Part shown: positions 1 through 11,169 of the stretch, in pieces | How the letters are laid out: each line of letters opens with the position of its first letter | Numbering within the stretch: the stretch's first letter is position 1 | DNA from: Rhynchosporium graminicola | Taxonomy: Eukaryota; Ascomycota; Leotiomycetes; Helotiales; Ploettnerulaceae | Reading direction: 5' to 3' | Assembly (NCBI GenBank): GCA_900074885.1 | Contig: FJUW01000078.1 | Location: 2,160 to 66,159 of the forward strand | DNA length: 64,000 bases | Position numbers and translations under genes: made by a program | Notes under the pieces: model-generated | Database searches by the model: none | The model's input: only the letters and a program-made list of their open reading frames with translations | What the model was told of the DNA's origin: nothing

Positions 1-1985
1 GATAGTATAATAGCTAGAGTTATCTCCTAATTATATAAAGATAACTAGTAGTATCTAATTAGATTCTACTCTTATATTCTTAATAGATATAAACTAAACT
101 AAGAGATTTATAATAAGGAGCTATATACTATTATTAAGTCTTTCCGGAAATAGAGACCGGAACTTATATCTCTATAATACTATACTAGCGTATATATAGA
201 CTATCGATCCTTAGAATACTTTATAACTACTAAAGTCTTAACTAATAAGTAAGCTAGATAGATAGAATTCCTTTCCGAATTCAACTTTCAAATTATATAT
301 ACGCGTAATAAAGATAACGCTAAAGCTAATATCCTTAGCTATAGGGAATAAGATCTAAAGATATAAGAATAATAGAAATAGGATAATAGATCTTAGGTTT
401 TATTACCTCTAGATTACTTAGACCTTAGGATTAACGCGGAACTAGCGGAGTATTATATCGATTAAATCAGTTATATATACTTAATATCGCTAAGGATTAA
501 TATGCTACTAGAACTCGTATATAACTCTTTTAATTTAATCGAGAAACTATATTAATTTAACTAAGAATTATTCTCTAAGGAACGAAATATATTAGGAGAT
601 AGCTTTACTATTAATAATAGTTTACTACTTTATAATAGTTATCTATACGTATAATACTATATCTCGCTATATACTTATTTAATTAGCGAAGTCTATAATT
701 AAGTTTCTTCCGCTTATCTAAACGCTTATAAGACCGCTGAAATAATTTCTACTTATTACTACTAGAAAGGACTCGTATTAGATATAAAATAGTATACTTA
801 TAATTACTACTCTTACTAGTACTCTTATCCGAAACAGACGAAATAGTAAGGATTCCTCTACTTATTACTAGTACTTAACTACCTTATATAGTACTTAGCT
901 ATAGATTTTAAGGACTTCTCGCCCGATAACTAAGGATTTAATAAGATATTAGTATTTATCAACCGCCTAAGGAAAGACTCTATATTAATACTATACTATT
1001 ATAATATTAATACCTATAGGAAAGCGATATTATTTATCTAATAAATATATTGTTTCGGATATATCTCTAAGTTAATTATATCCGACTAAGGAGCTTAGCT
1101 AGTCTTATCCTTCTAGTAAGAGTTTTACTATATAATTAGAGTTAAGGTTAAGCTCTTTATCTCTTTCTACTAGTAAACTAATAGATAAATAGAGATTATG
1201 AATTAGTATATTAACTAACGCTTTAGACCTTTTATTAATTACTACTAGAGTAACTAGAGCGAACTACTACTAATAATAGATTACGCCTAAGTAACCCTGC
1301 CTTACGATTCTATCGGTATAGCGCTATATACCCTTAAATATAGTATATTACTATAGAATAGCTAGGACTAGAAGTAACTTACTAGATCGATACTATAAGA
1401 GAAGCTTAATTATACTAATACTAAATCCTTAGCTAAATATACTAAATCCGCTATCGAGGTTATAAAAGCTAATATACTAGCTACTTAGTATAAGATAAGC
1501 GCTATAACTAACCCGAAATAGTATAATATCGACTAGAAAGTTAAAGATAAGGTATTTCTCTCTATAAGGAACCTTAAGAATTATTAGCTAAGTAAGAAGC
1601 TATCTAGTCTCTAAGTAAGACTATACTAGGTCTTAGCTAAGATCAGATACTCCTATAAGCTAAATTTACCCCTAGGATCTTCTATTTACGATATATTCAC
1701 TTCCGAATTACTCTTTAAGGACCCGGACGACTTATTACTAAGCTAGGAGTTATAAAACCTACTCCCGGAAGTTATTACTACTTAAGAAGAGTAAGAGTTA
1801 TAAGATATACTCGCTATACGACTCTTAAGAAGTAATCTGAAGTATTAAGTTAGCTAGCTAAGCTATAACTCGGACTTAACTTAGTATAACGCTTCCGACC
1901 TAATAAGTACTCCGTATAAGCTTAGAGACTTTCACGCTATTAACTTAAGTAAACCTAGACTTCCGCGTAAACTAGATTAGTAGAT
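1..1985 (+). mobile_element. RIP-degraded Ty3/Gypsy chromodomain retrotransposon, 3' part of pol
   Basis: This is a dead LTR-retrotransposon pol region, cut off by the window edge. Ignoring the many TAA/TAG codons, the + strand still reads the family's domains in order. An RNase H tail lies at about 100-400 (motifs like DYRSLEYFITTKVL and RWIEFLSEFNFQIIYTR). An integrase core lies at about 870-1,500 (LDFKDF, then ISD-GA, then EIMNQY-NQRFRPF-NYY). A chromodomain-like tail lies at about 1,780-1,980 (LKYQVSQLSYNSDLTQYNA, then LRDFHA). The stops sit where Gln or Trp codons are expected, which is the C-to-T in CpA signature of RIP. In known Ty3/Gypsy chromoviruses this order is standard. No intact ORF remains, so the copy cannot act on its own. 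Confidence 0.85.
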
Positions 1986-2110
1986 TAAGGCCTAAGAAGA
2001 TAGAATAAATAATTATAATTACTTAAAGGATAATAAGCTATTATAATTATTAGTATTAGAATTTATTACTAAGGATAATCCCCCGATTATACTTTATAAT
2101 AATACTATAT

Positions 2111-3065
2111 CTAAAACTCTACTTCTTTAACTACTTCTACTTTATTAGCTTTCTCTTCTAAGTTCACCGGAGCTCTTAGTAATTCTAGAATATCTAGAAC
2201 CAGAACTATTATATCTAACTCCTTATCTAAATCTACTAATATAGCTCTAGTAGTAGATCGAGTATAATAGCTAATCTTACGAGGTTCTTTCTTTAGAGAA
2301 AGTCTAAGAGTATCTAGATCTAATACTATCTCTAAACTAGAAGGCAAATTCCTCTTTCTTTTAATATTAGATATTATAGCTTTAAATATAGCTTTCTTTA
2401 TAAATTCCTATATAATACTATTTAACTCTTTTATCTGCTTTAACGCTATTTATATTATTAACTTAGATTTCGCTAAATCTACTATTAAAAGATCTAGATC
2501 TTATATTATATTAGTATTATACTAGTATCTAAGGATTTAAGATCTTAACTTACTACTTTAATAAACTCTAACTTCTTAAATACTTTCTCTATAGAACGCT
2601 TTAAAGCCTAAGTCTCTATTAATTATATAGTAATAATCTCTAACGTAATAGTAAGAGTAGCAGATTTCGTAAGATAATAAATCCGATTAATCGCCTTATA
2701 AGTAGCTATAATACTATCCCGATTTAGCTCCGCGTCCTTAGCTTTATTACTAAGAAGTAACCCGGATAAAATAGCGTACTTTATATTAATATAGTTAAGT
2801 AACTATAACGTATTAGTATATATACTTACGTTTAAGTTCAAGTAACCTATAGGCTCGTAATTACTCTTTAACGCTGAATAATACTTATAAAGCTTAGAGT
2901 TAAGCTTATTAAATAAGTATAAGAGTTCTAAAATAGGAGTATTATTATACTTTATCTTAAGGAAAGCGCGAATATACTATAGGTAATATATATAATATAC
3001 TACTGAAAGAGTACTAGCAGGAACTAGTAAAAGCACTATAGGAATTAGCGTTATAGATCCGTGAA
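2111..3065 (-). pseudogene. decayed antisense ORF of unknown function inside the retroelement
   Basis: Read on the minus strand from about 3,065 down to 2,111, one frame stays coding-like for roughly 300 codons. It is interrupted mainly by TAG/TAA where CAG/CAA would fit, as RIP would produce. The last 78 codons (2,111-2,347) are fully open and charged, with Lys/Glu/Leu-rich heptad-like stretches. The segment lies between the chromodomain end and the G-rich tract before the LTR, on the strand opposite to pol. I do not recognise the protein. It could be an antisense accessory ORF of the element, a gag of a nested element or a captured host gene. Confidence 0.4.
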
Positions 3066-3553
3066 ACCCTTATATTATACTTAAGGACTATCCTTAAAAC
3101 TAAGATAGGAAACTTACTTATATTAAGAGAAGAGTTAATTAGGTAGATTAATATATAAGATTATAGTAGACTACTATAGTAGTTAGTAATAATACTTACT
3201 CCGGAAGCTATATCGTAGTCTAAGGAGAATAAACTTATAAGTTAAAGTAGTTATTATAATTAAAAAGGAAAGGCTCTAATATTAATAAACTCCTTCTTTT
3301 ATATACTTTACGCTCTACTTAAACTCGACTCTTACTATAAACAGATAAAGTAAATACTACTTACTGCCCGATTTAGAAGCTATAACTAATATAGTACTAT
3401 TATAGTAACGTGACTAGTCAGAACCTAATAAAGAATTTACTACTACTAAAGAGCAGCTAGCGCTTATTACGCGAATATCGACGAAAATAGTTATAATAAA
3501 GACTAATTCTAGTATAAACTATAACCTTCCGAGCTTAGGGTTAAGCTCTTCTT

Positions 3554-3563
3554 AGGGGGGGGG
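3554..3563 (+). other. polypurine tract (G-run) next to the LTR
   Basis: An A followed by a run of nine G lies a few bases before the LTR start at 3,569. Purine tracts directly before the 3' LTR prime plus-strand synthesis in LTR retrotransposons. The position fits LTR copy A being the 3' LTR of the + strand pol remnant upstream. Confidence 0.55.
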
Positions 3564-3568
3564 TAATA

Positions 3569-3834
3569 TAACGATAGCTCACCTGAATATTATATAAGAA
3601 GAAGGATAGATAATAGGGCTTAAGTTTATAGGTATCCCGGTAGAACTAGTATCTGACTCGGTATAATATCGGACTAGTACCGGTATATATATATAAGGTG
3701 CCTTATACTCTATCTCTCTTCTTCTTCTTTCCTTATCTTTTTATTTTCTTCGTAGTAGATTATATAAGATCGCTCTTAGCCTCCCTACTCGTTTATTCTT
3801 GCTTGTATACCGCCTTAAGTCTTGTGTCGTTATA
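3569..3834 (+). repeat. LTR copy A (RIP-mutated), + orientation
   Basis: About 266 bp. It is the near-complete reverse complement of 6,566-6,831, with the same length. It starts TAACGATAGCTCACC, where copy B has TGACGACAGCTCACC, so the canonical TG end has become TA. It contains a TATATATATA box near 3,690 followed by a pyrimidine-rich stretch. Differences from copy B are almost all C/T or G/A transitions at CpA/TpG, as expected from RIP. Confidence 0.8.
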
Positions 3835-4999
3835 AGATCGTGACTTCTTAGTAGTATTAGCGTTAGCCTCTAGAGCGAGAGTAGCAGTTATAGTAGTAGT
3901 GATAGTAGCGTTTATAACTTATATCTATTTATCTGAGAAACTAGGAGGCGCTATTATGAATTCTAGCTAAAAGTCGGTTTCTATTTAAGAAGTAAGTATA
4001 GTACTTCGTATTTCTAAAGTAAGAGAGATTAGAGGTAATATAAGTTATAAAGGGGCAGTAGTAGTATTAATAATTAACTTTAGTAACTCGGGACGAGGTA
4101 TAAGTACCTCGGTAGCGTTCTCGAAATCGTTATTACTATCGCCATTAGAGCTTAATACTATTTCTTCTTTTATTAGATTACTCTTAATAGTATCTTTAAC
4201 AATATCCTCTACTGATACGCTTTCGCTCTTCTTCTTCTATTCGGGGAACCCGAGTCTATCTAGTATAAAGGGCTCTCGAGTACTTTAGCGCGGTTATATA
4301 TAGGAGGGCCCGCTATAGCTAAAAACGCGCTTAAGAGGGACCTAAAGCTTAATAGTAACTTATTTAAGAGGGTGAAGATTAATATAGCGCGAGAGTAAGT
4401 ACGTTCTTAAAGTCCTTTAGTAAAGTATATATTTAAGGTATTAAGAGGTTATTAATTAGGTTTACTTTAGATTCCTTTTACGAGTTCACTTTACTTCAGC
4501 TATCGAGTTCTCTTCTTATAAGTATATATAGAGTTAGAATCGTAGGAGGGAGCTTCGCAGAGGTCGTGGAGGTTCGTAGAAGTCGCGATATTAGGAGGGT
4601 TTAAGGTCGAGGATACGTAAGGCTAAGCATAAGGCTAAGAGCGTAAAAAATATCATAACGGGGTTTTTTAGTAGAATTATACTATAGAAATAGTACTAAT
4701 TAAGAGAGGGAGTTTAGCTTTCTCTGAAATACTCTACTTCTAAGGTATAGAAGTAGATAGCGCGTATAGTCGAAGTTATCGAGTATAGGTAGGGTGGAAG
4801 TCGTAGAAGTTATACTAAGAAGGTAGTACTAGCTTTAATACTTCTAAATAGATATTTCTACTTCCTAGCGAGGTAATTAATCTTTTCTTATATTATAGTA
4901 GAGGTATAGGGAGTCGATAATAAATTATATTCGCCCTTAAGGGTGCGCTAAGTAAAGGGAAGAAAAGATAGAGAGGAGGTTTCTACTCTCGACTCTCTC
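3835..4999. other. RIP-mutated sequence between inverted LTRs, no recognisable gene
   Basis: TA-rich and full of stops in all frames. It retains some GC-richer patches (for example around 4,520-4,620) and continues the inter-LTR interval. I cannot assign any domain to it. Confidence 0.6.
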
Positions 5000-6540
5000 T
5001 CTAGGTATAACCGTAGGGCTATACTGACTAATTATCCTCTAGTACGCACTAACCGCATTCCGCTAGCCCTGCCTGCTATGATGCCTAGGAGCCTGAGGCC
5101 GTTATGGTATGGATCGTAACAAGGAGTAGAACTAGTAGTAGTTGCAGTAGTAATAGTAGGCTTATAGTACTATACCTGAGTAGTAGCTTTCTCGGGATAG
5201 ATATATTCTGAGTTATAGCGATACTTAGTATCAAAAGAAAGTAAGGATCTAACTATAGAAGTATAGTCCTTATTCTATATTAGTTTAATAATAAGGGTTA
5301 AAGCGCGTAAGGATAATATAATCTTATCCTATATATAGAAGAACTACTTCTTCTTTTTAACTTTACTTTAGATAGTAGCGCTTTAAAATCGACTACGAAA
5401 CTCGGCGAAAGTCTCGCGTATATAGCCGAGTTATTATATTTCTAAGTAGTAGAAAGCGTTATAGTAGTTGTTTTCTTCTAAACTAGTAAGAAAGTTCTCC
5501 TCTAATAAGGAGATTATTTTATCGCTAGTCTTAAACTTATTAGCTAAGTACTAAGGCGTAAGATACTCCTTAGCTAATCTAGTAACTAGTTCCTATACGA
5601 GAATACGCTAGGAGAAGTCTATAGGGTAGTAGTTAGCGTTTATAGCTAGCCGGTCTCGTATCGATACTCTCTATTAGAGGAAGATAAGGTCTGATCTATT
5701 ATCTAAAGGTAAGATCTTCTTAGTAAGATAAGACTTCTTAGGGCATAACTCTACTAATTTAGCGCCGGGAGAGGAAGATAATTTAATAGGAATAGTATCC
5801 TCTCTTTTAGTATTACGTATTAGAATAGAGTTTATTAGCTTATTAAATTCTAGAATACCTAGAGATTATAGTATTAGTTCTAGTAGTAGAGTCGAAGATA
5901 GGCGAGGGACTCCTATAAGGAACTTATCTTATATAGAGATTAGTTTATCTATAGTATCTTCTAGAGAGTTATTCTTTTCCTTCTAGTCTACTAATTATTA
6001 TAAGAGGGAACGGATCAGGTTCGAATTATCTATAGTAGTAAGAGTACTTAGCGATTATACTCCTAGGGAATTTCGCTTTTATTTTCCTTTCCCTCTTAGT
6101 TAGTACTTCCTTAATAAGGTATTAACGTTCTCTAGTATAAGAGACGTTTAGAGTAAGGAAGAGTATAATAGATTAGGTTCGGAGGTAGAGCGGGAGAGAT
6201 CGCGTTAGGGTCCCCTAGAACTAGAGGAGTCTCTAGTTTATTAGTTAAGAGCTATAATAATAGCTTAAAAAGAGGTATATTAGGGCTATTTCAGTAGCGA
6301 TACGTAGAAGTTAAAGTTCTAAGGTATTTATTATACTTTCTTCAAAATCTATTTATAATTCCTTTATACTAAAGGGGTTATTAAAAGAGCGTTAGTAAAA
6401 ACCTTCTCTATTATACTATTTATAATAAGCTAAATTAAACCCTGATTTATAGCTATCCGAGAGATCTCTAGTATCTCGGCTATATGCGAGTAGTTATCGA
6501 ATAACTAACTTAGTAGTAAGATATTATATTAAGCTATCTC
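5000..6540 (-). pseudogene. RIP-degraded gag-like region of the minus-strand LTR element
   Basis: On the minus strand, beginning a little inside LTR copy B, one frame at about 5,640-5,330 reads as a retrotransposon capsid-like segment. Visible pieces are KFKTSDKIISLLEENF, YNAFYYLEIQQ and RETFAEFRSRFQS. This is the pattern in which fungal Gypsy gag proteins carry an F-x-x-F-x-x-x-F/L helix after a short repeat of acidic residues. Gln-derived stop codons interrupt it. The rest of 5,000-6,540 has no frame I can assign. The gag call is an inference from pattern, not a database match. Confidence 0.45.
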
Positions 6541-6565
6541 TAGCTATCTTAATCTTTTTATTTAA

Positions 6566-6831
6566 TATAATAATATAAGACTCGAGGCGGTATATAAGTA
6601 AGAATAAATAAGTAGGAAGGCTAAGAGCAGTCTTATATAATCTACTATAAAGGAAATAAAAAGATAAGGAAGGAAGAAGAAGAGAGATAGAGTATAAGGC
6701 ACCTTATATATATATACTAGTACTAGTCCGATACTATATCGAGTCGGATACTAGTTCTGCCGGGATACCTGTGAACTTGGGCCCTAGTATCTATCCTTCT
6801 TCTCATGTGATATTCAGGTGAGCTGTCGTCA
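6566..6831 (-). repeat. LTR copy B, inverted relative to copy A, less RIP-mutated
   Basis: Reverse complement of 3,569-3,834 over the whole 266 bp. Read on the minus strand it begins TGACGACAGCTCACCTGAAT and ends with a TATATTATTATA-type sequence. In the first 100 bp it keeps CA and TG dinucleotides that copy A has lost. In the last 40 bp the reverse holds (A keeps GCTTGTATAC where B has ACTTATATAC). The two copies were therefore mutated independently. The gag-like remains at 5,330-5,640 lie downstream on the same strand, so B is most simply the 5' LTR of a minus-strand element. Confidence 0.8.
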
Positions 6832-7049
6832 TAAAGAGCTTCTTAATAATATTAAAAAAGGAGCCTTTAGAAAATATTATACTTATATTTATACTATTAA
6901 GTATTAAAAGTGTAGTTTACTTTATCTTTATCTTCTTCTTTAGCTCGAGGGTATAAGTAATTATCTAATACTAACTAGGGTCGACGAGATTATATCTGCG
7001 GAGATTCTGAATAAAGCTACGGACCTTATAAGTAAGTTATAGGAGTTAG

Positions 7050-8440
7050 TTTTAAATAATATAACTTATAGGCCTTATAAGTATAACTTTCTGAATACTC
7101 CTTATATAGCCCGTAAGCACGCCGGCGACCTGTTATAGTATTAGAAACGCTTTCCGAAGGCGTTTAAACTTATTATAGTTATTATAGAAGATAATTGCCC
7201 TAAATATTATTATTAGGAAGATAGCTAAACGTTTATAGTTCGTAAAGATAGCTAAGAAGTTACTTTAGATAACTAATAAGTAGTTCTATATAATCTATAT
7301 CTTCTTAATTACTACTAATCGTATATTAATATCGAAGTTTATAAGTTAGTATAAGCTATTAAGTATATCTATAAGTATATATATAAAAGTACAGACCGAA
7401 CGACTCTTACGATCTTAAATATAGATAAAGAGATCACTTATTATATATAGGTATAATACGTAAGTCCCCCGGAAGCTTTATAATAACTATTCGAATATCC
7501 TACTTATAAGGAATTTCCGCTTATATAATATCTTATAATTTATTTATAAGGAGAGTAAACTATATATTTTAAGCTTAGTTTATCTACAGAAGAGATAGCT
7601 ATAAAGCGAGATATAGCTTATTCTATTCTTATAGGGTTCTTCGAATTTAATACTATAAACCCTACTATCGGGCTATAGTTATATTCGGAGTTTCTAGCTT
7701 ATTGCGTCTAAGATTAGTCGACTTATAAATAGCGCTTACGAAAGAGAGGAGATAATCGTATTAGCTATATATATTATTATAGCCTTATTTCAGAGGAACT
7801 TTTCTACTTATAGCTACTCTTAATAATCGTTGAGCTAAATAGAATAATTCTTAGTCGCTTTCTAAGCTAGTTACGGACCTACTTAGCTATAGATATATAT
7901 ATAACTAATATAGATATCGCTAAGACAGACTTTTATTAGTTTTTAGCTAAGACTCTTTAAAAAATCGATCTTCTCTTACTACTACTCTCGCACTTATACC
8001 TTAAGCTTAATTCGCTTATTCTTCTTTTACGTAATCTTACGCTACTAGAAAGCCTTTATAACAGAACGCGATTAGTAGTTATAAGCCTAAGAAAGCACTA
8101 TATCGAGGCTCAGATCTTAAGTAGAAACTTTAACGAATAGTTATAAGTACTCTTACAGATTAAATTAATAGGAATAGATAATAAGCTTAGAATTACCCTT
8201 TAACGAAAGTAATTTCTAGTCCATTTATATTTCGCTATAACTATTAATAAGTCTTAAGGATAGTTATTTTATACGATAGGGCTAGACTTATAGATACTTA
8301 TATTTACTTATAGTTAGCTATACGTTAGTCTTTTACGAATATCTAAAGTTAAAGAGTTAAGCGTATTATTACTTATAGAAAATTAATATCAGATTATAAA
8401 TATTATATTTCTAGAGGTATTACTTAATATTCGTTAATAT
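7050..8440 (+). mobile_element. RIP-degraded, internally deleted Helitron (Rep/helicase remnant)
   Basis: The + strand, reading through TAA/TAG, gives two blocks typical of Helitron RepHel proteins. The first (about 7,060-7,810) is the later part of the Helitron helicase-like N domain, with FPKAFKLIIVI, YNLYLLNYYQSYINIEVYK, AIKYIYKYIYKSTDRTTL and a later Y-Y-LISEELFYLQLLL. The second (about 8,020-8,420) is the C-terminal Pif1-like helicase end, with NRTRLVVISLR, AITINKSQGQ and QLYVSLLR. The HUH replication-initiator motifs expected upstream and the helicase core with Walker A and B expected between the blocks are missing. It is a truncated, deleted and RIP-silenced copy. Confidence 0.8.
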
Positions 8441-8544
8441 TAGCTAAGTTAAATATAATTTATAAGTCTAATAATCACGAGAAGTTAAATATAAATCTAA
8501 AGAAGTTAATAATATAGCAGAACGCAGTTTCTATTTACTATTAA

Positions 8545-8623
8545 CTCTTATAAGAGACCTATAATAGGATTTTCGGGCCGGAATTTTAATTTATACTCCT
8601 ATAAAAGACCCTTAATAGGATTT
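8545..8623. repeat. short direct repeat pair near the Helitron 3' side
   Basis: CTCTTATAAGAGACCTATAA (8,545 on) recurs, with a few changes, as CTCCTATAAAAGACCCTTAA (8,596 on). Both are followed by TAGGATTT, and the offset is 51 bp. It may belong to an element terminus; function unknown. Confidence 0.5.
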
Positions 8624-8639
8624 ATAGCTTAATTAAGCT

Positions 8640-9860
8640 CTTACTCTCCTTATCCTTACGCTCTTCTTCCTCCTTCAAATCGGCCTCTACGTAAAGGTTA
8701 TCCGCGAGCGATTCGTAAAGAACTACCCGGGCCTCTAAAAGCTAGCAGTAAGTGCGATAGGGGCAACGAATACAACCGGTACTAGCAGGGAAAGTATAGC
8801 GGGCTACTATAGATTAGTTATAAGCTATAAAGCAGTTAGATTTATAACGACTTACTATTATTACAAGTACTAAGAGCGACCTGAGTATTTCTATAACTAT
8901 AGGTATAACCCGAGGAAGAGCTAGTAGTAGCGGGAGAGGGAACGATAAAGGCGATAGGGGCGGCAGGGCTAGTAAGGCCTACGGATCTATGAATATTAGT
9001 ATAAGTTATAATTCGGTTCGGAATATAACTTATAGAGCGAGTAATAGCCTCTTATACTACTATAGTAGCAGTTAGCGTAGGAGCTACTTAAAAAACTAGC
9101 GACCCGAACGTACTCTATCTAAGAGCTATAGCTTCCTTAGTAGTAGTTATAACTCGGAAGCTTAATACGTCTAGCTATATCTATTAGTATCTCTACGTCC
9201 GAAACAGTCCGTTATAGAGTATAATTAGTCAGGGAATAATATAGAATAACTTATAGATCTAGACGTATCGAGCCTCTAGGTTAGAGGACCGAGTAGTACT
9301 AGAGAAGACCCGACCCGGACGTAAATTAGCGGCGCGGAGAGAGGGGAGGGCGAAGAGCCGCGTTATAGTAGTAGTAGCGCGGGCAAGTAAGGGCGGCCTT
9401 ACGAGTATTCGTTAGCTGAGTTACGGCCCGTTAGATAGCTAGGGTCGACTTATATAGTGAAGATTAGTAAGGGGGCCGTAAGGCTAGCGGCGTAAGATTA
9501 AGCTGCTAAGGCAGCGGTAGTAGAGGTAGCAGCAGTAGTAGTAGTAGTAGATATCCTATAGTCCGTTAGTAATTGCTATAGGGCCGTAGATCGATAGAAT
9601 CGATATAGTAGATACGTACTTAATGATTATAGTATCGCTAAAAAGAAGGTTTATAATTATTACTACGGGAGATACGTACTTATAATACTATTACCTTTAG
9701 CTTATTTCAAATTCAATTACTATTATTATCTATTAGAATTTATCTTTAATAGTAAGTCTTTGTTTACGCAGTTACTATTATCTACTATAAGCGACTATTA
9801 TAGATTAACTATTACCCGTAACGACTGCGCGAAGCAAGGTCCCGTGACCCCGGAGCTTAC
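8640..9860. other. RIP-mutated, locally GC-richer repeat sequence, no gene
   Basis: Contains GC-richer stretches (8,690-9,000 and 9,290-9,560) with AGTAGTAG and GCAGCAGT-like runs, and otherwise TA-rich sequence full of stops. A minus-strand stretch near 8,690-8,800 shows a C-x-x-C followed by another Cys, but no family is recognisable. CpA/TpG depletion stops at about 9,860-9,900, marking the right edge of the RIP-affected block. Confidence 0.55.
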
Positions 9861-9899
9861 GAAGGGCCGGCACGGAGAAGATCTTGTATTATAGTAATA

Positions 9900-11169
9900 C
9901 TACCCACCCAACCTACCTCCAAGTTCCCACTCTTAAAGAAGACTGATATATCTATACGTTAGATCGTAGCGATCTCTCTCTCTTTTTGAATAGGGCACGC
10001 TTCAGACTACGCTTAAAAATAACAATATTTTACTATTTTGACCTTCTACATTATCTCGCTTAGCTCTAATGTGATGACAGAACCCTTTTAGCAAGGTCAC
10101 GATTGAGCCGAGGCTTATCCACGTGCTTGATATATCGATTTCTTTACCTCAAGACCAGCGGCTTTCGACTCATACAAGCTCATCAAAGTCAAGAGTAGGA
10201 CGGCAACAAAGCTTGCCAGCTAGGTATCTGCATTGAAGTTCAACGAGTCACGTTTTTTGCATCTTGCTGCTTTGCAGCTTGAGCGGATAAACAGACAGGA
10301 AGTGGAACACTTTCTCAGCCCATTGACGAGCATAAGCGTTTGCGACCTAGCAGTTAAAAATACCCACTGACACGTACTTCGCGTTGTAAATTACCTACCC
10401 GCTAAATTCAAAGTTCCCAAATCTTTTCGAAGAATGTCACGTTATTGTTGAGAGCTTGAAAGCAACCGAGCCGTGCTGAGAGATTGATGTTTCTTTTGAA
10501 CTGATACTGGTATATCAAATTGCGTGCATAGTAATTCTTCTTGCCGTTATTAGAATCCAGAAATATTTCTTGGTACAACCAACGAGCCGTCAACTCGACT
10601 AGTCGATTTCGTTGGTTTGCGACCGTTTCCCCTCATCCCCTCATTACATGACGGGCTCGGCATGTCACCCTGCAGGCATTTGTTTCCCAACGTGGATGGA
10701 TGCATCGTGAAATCATTTATCCAGGAGGAAGTGTGCCGGCTGGAAAAACGGTGAGGATGTTTACTTGACAGGCGAATTTATCCAGCTAGCCAAGCCGCAA
10801 CCATCTATCCGATCTTTCCAAAACTTCTTCCAGAGCTCGCTTCATTAATAATTGCTTAGTTTCTTCATAGATCACCTGTACATGAAGACCTGATTGGAGC
10901 GCAATTGCGGCTTGCCGGTGTCTCTCTACGAGCTTCCCAAATGGACCTTACCCGGTCGTAGATGTGGAGATGAGAAGAAAGATATGCTGAGAGCAACTTC
11001 GTGGTGCAGCATCGTAATATCTTATTCCTGAACTCGTCTCCAATTATGACGTTTCTCAAAGAAGGGTTAGGTCACCGAGGTGCCATTTATAGAGATCTTG
11101 TCACAGTATATAACATGCCATCTTCACCCTACTTTTGAAAGATGACCCACGCCCGAAAAGCCCTTCAAA
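9900..11169. other. intergenic region right of the RIP block
   Basis: Normal-composition sequence with only short ORFs (up to 64 codons), none with recognisable features. It contains the upstream region of the gene starting at 11,170. A TATATAA-like sequence occurs at about 11,107, some 60 bp upstream of that start. Confidence 0.6.

Noticed and set aside
1..9900. CRISPR, rRNA or intact coding genes in the left block
   Set aside because: No regular repeat-spacer pattern, no rRNA-like conserved stretches, and every coding frame is full of RIP-type stops.
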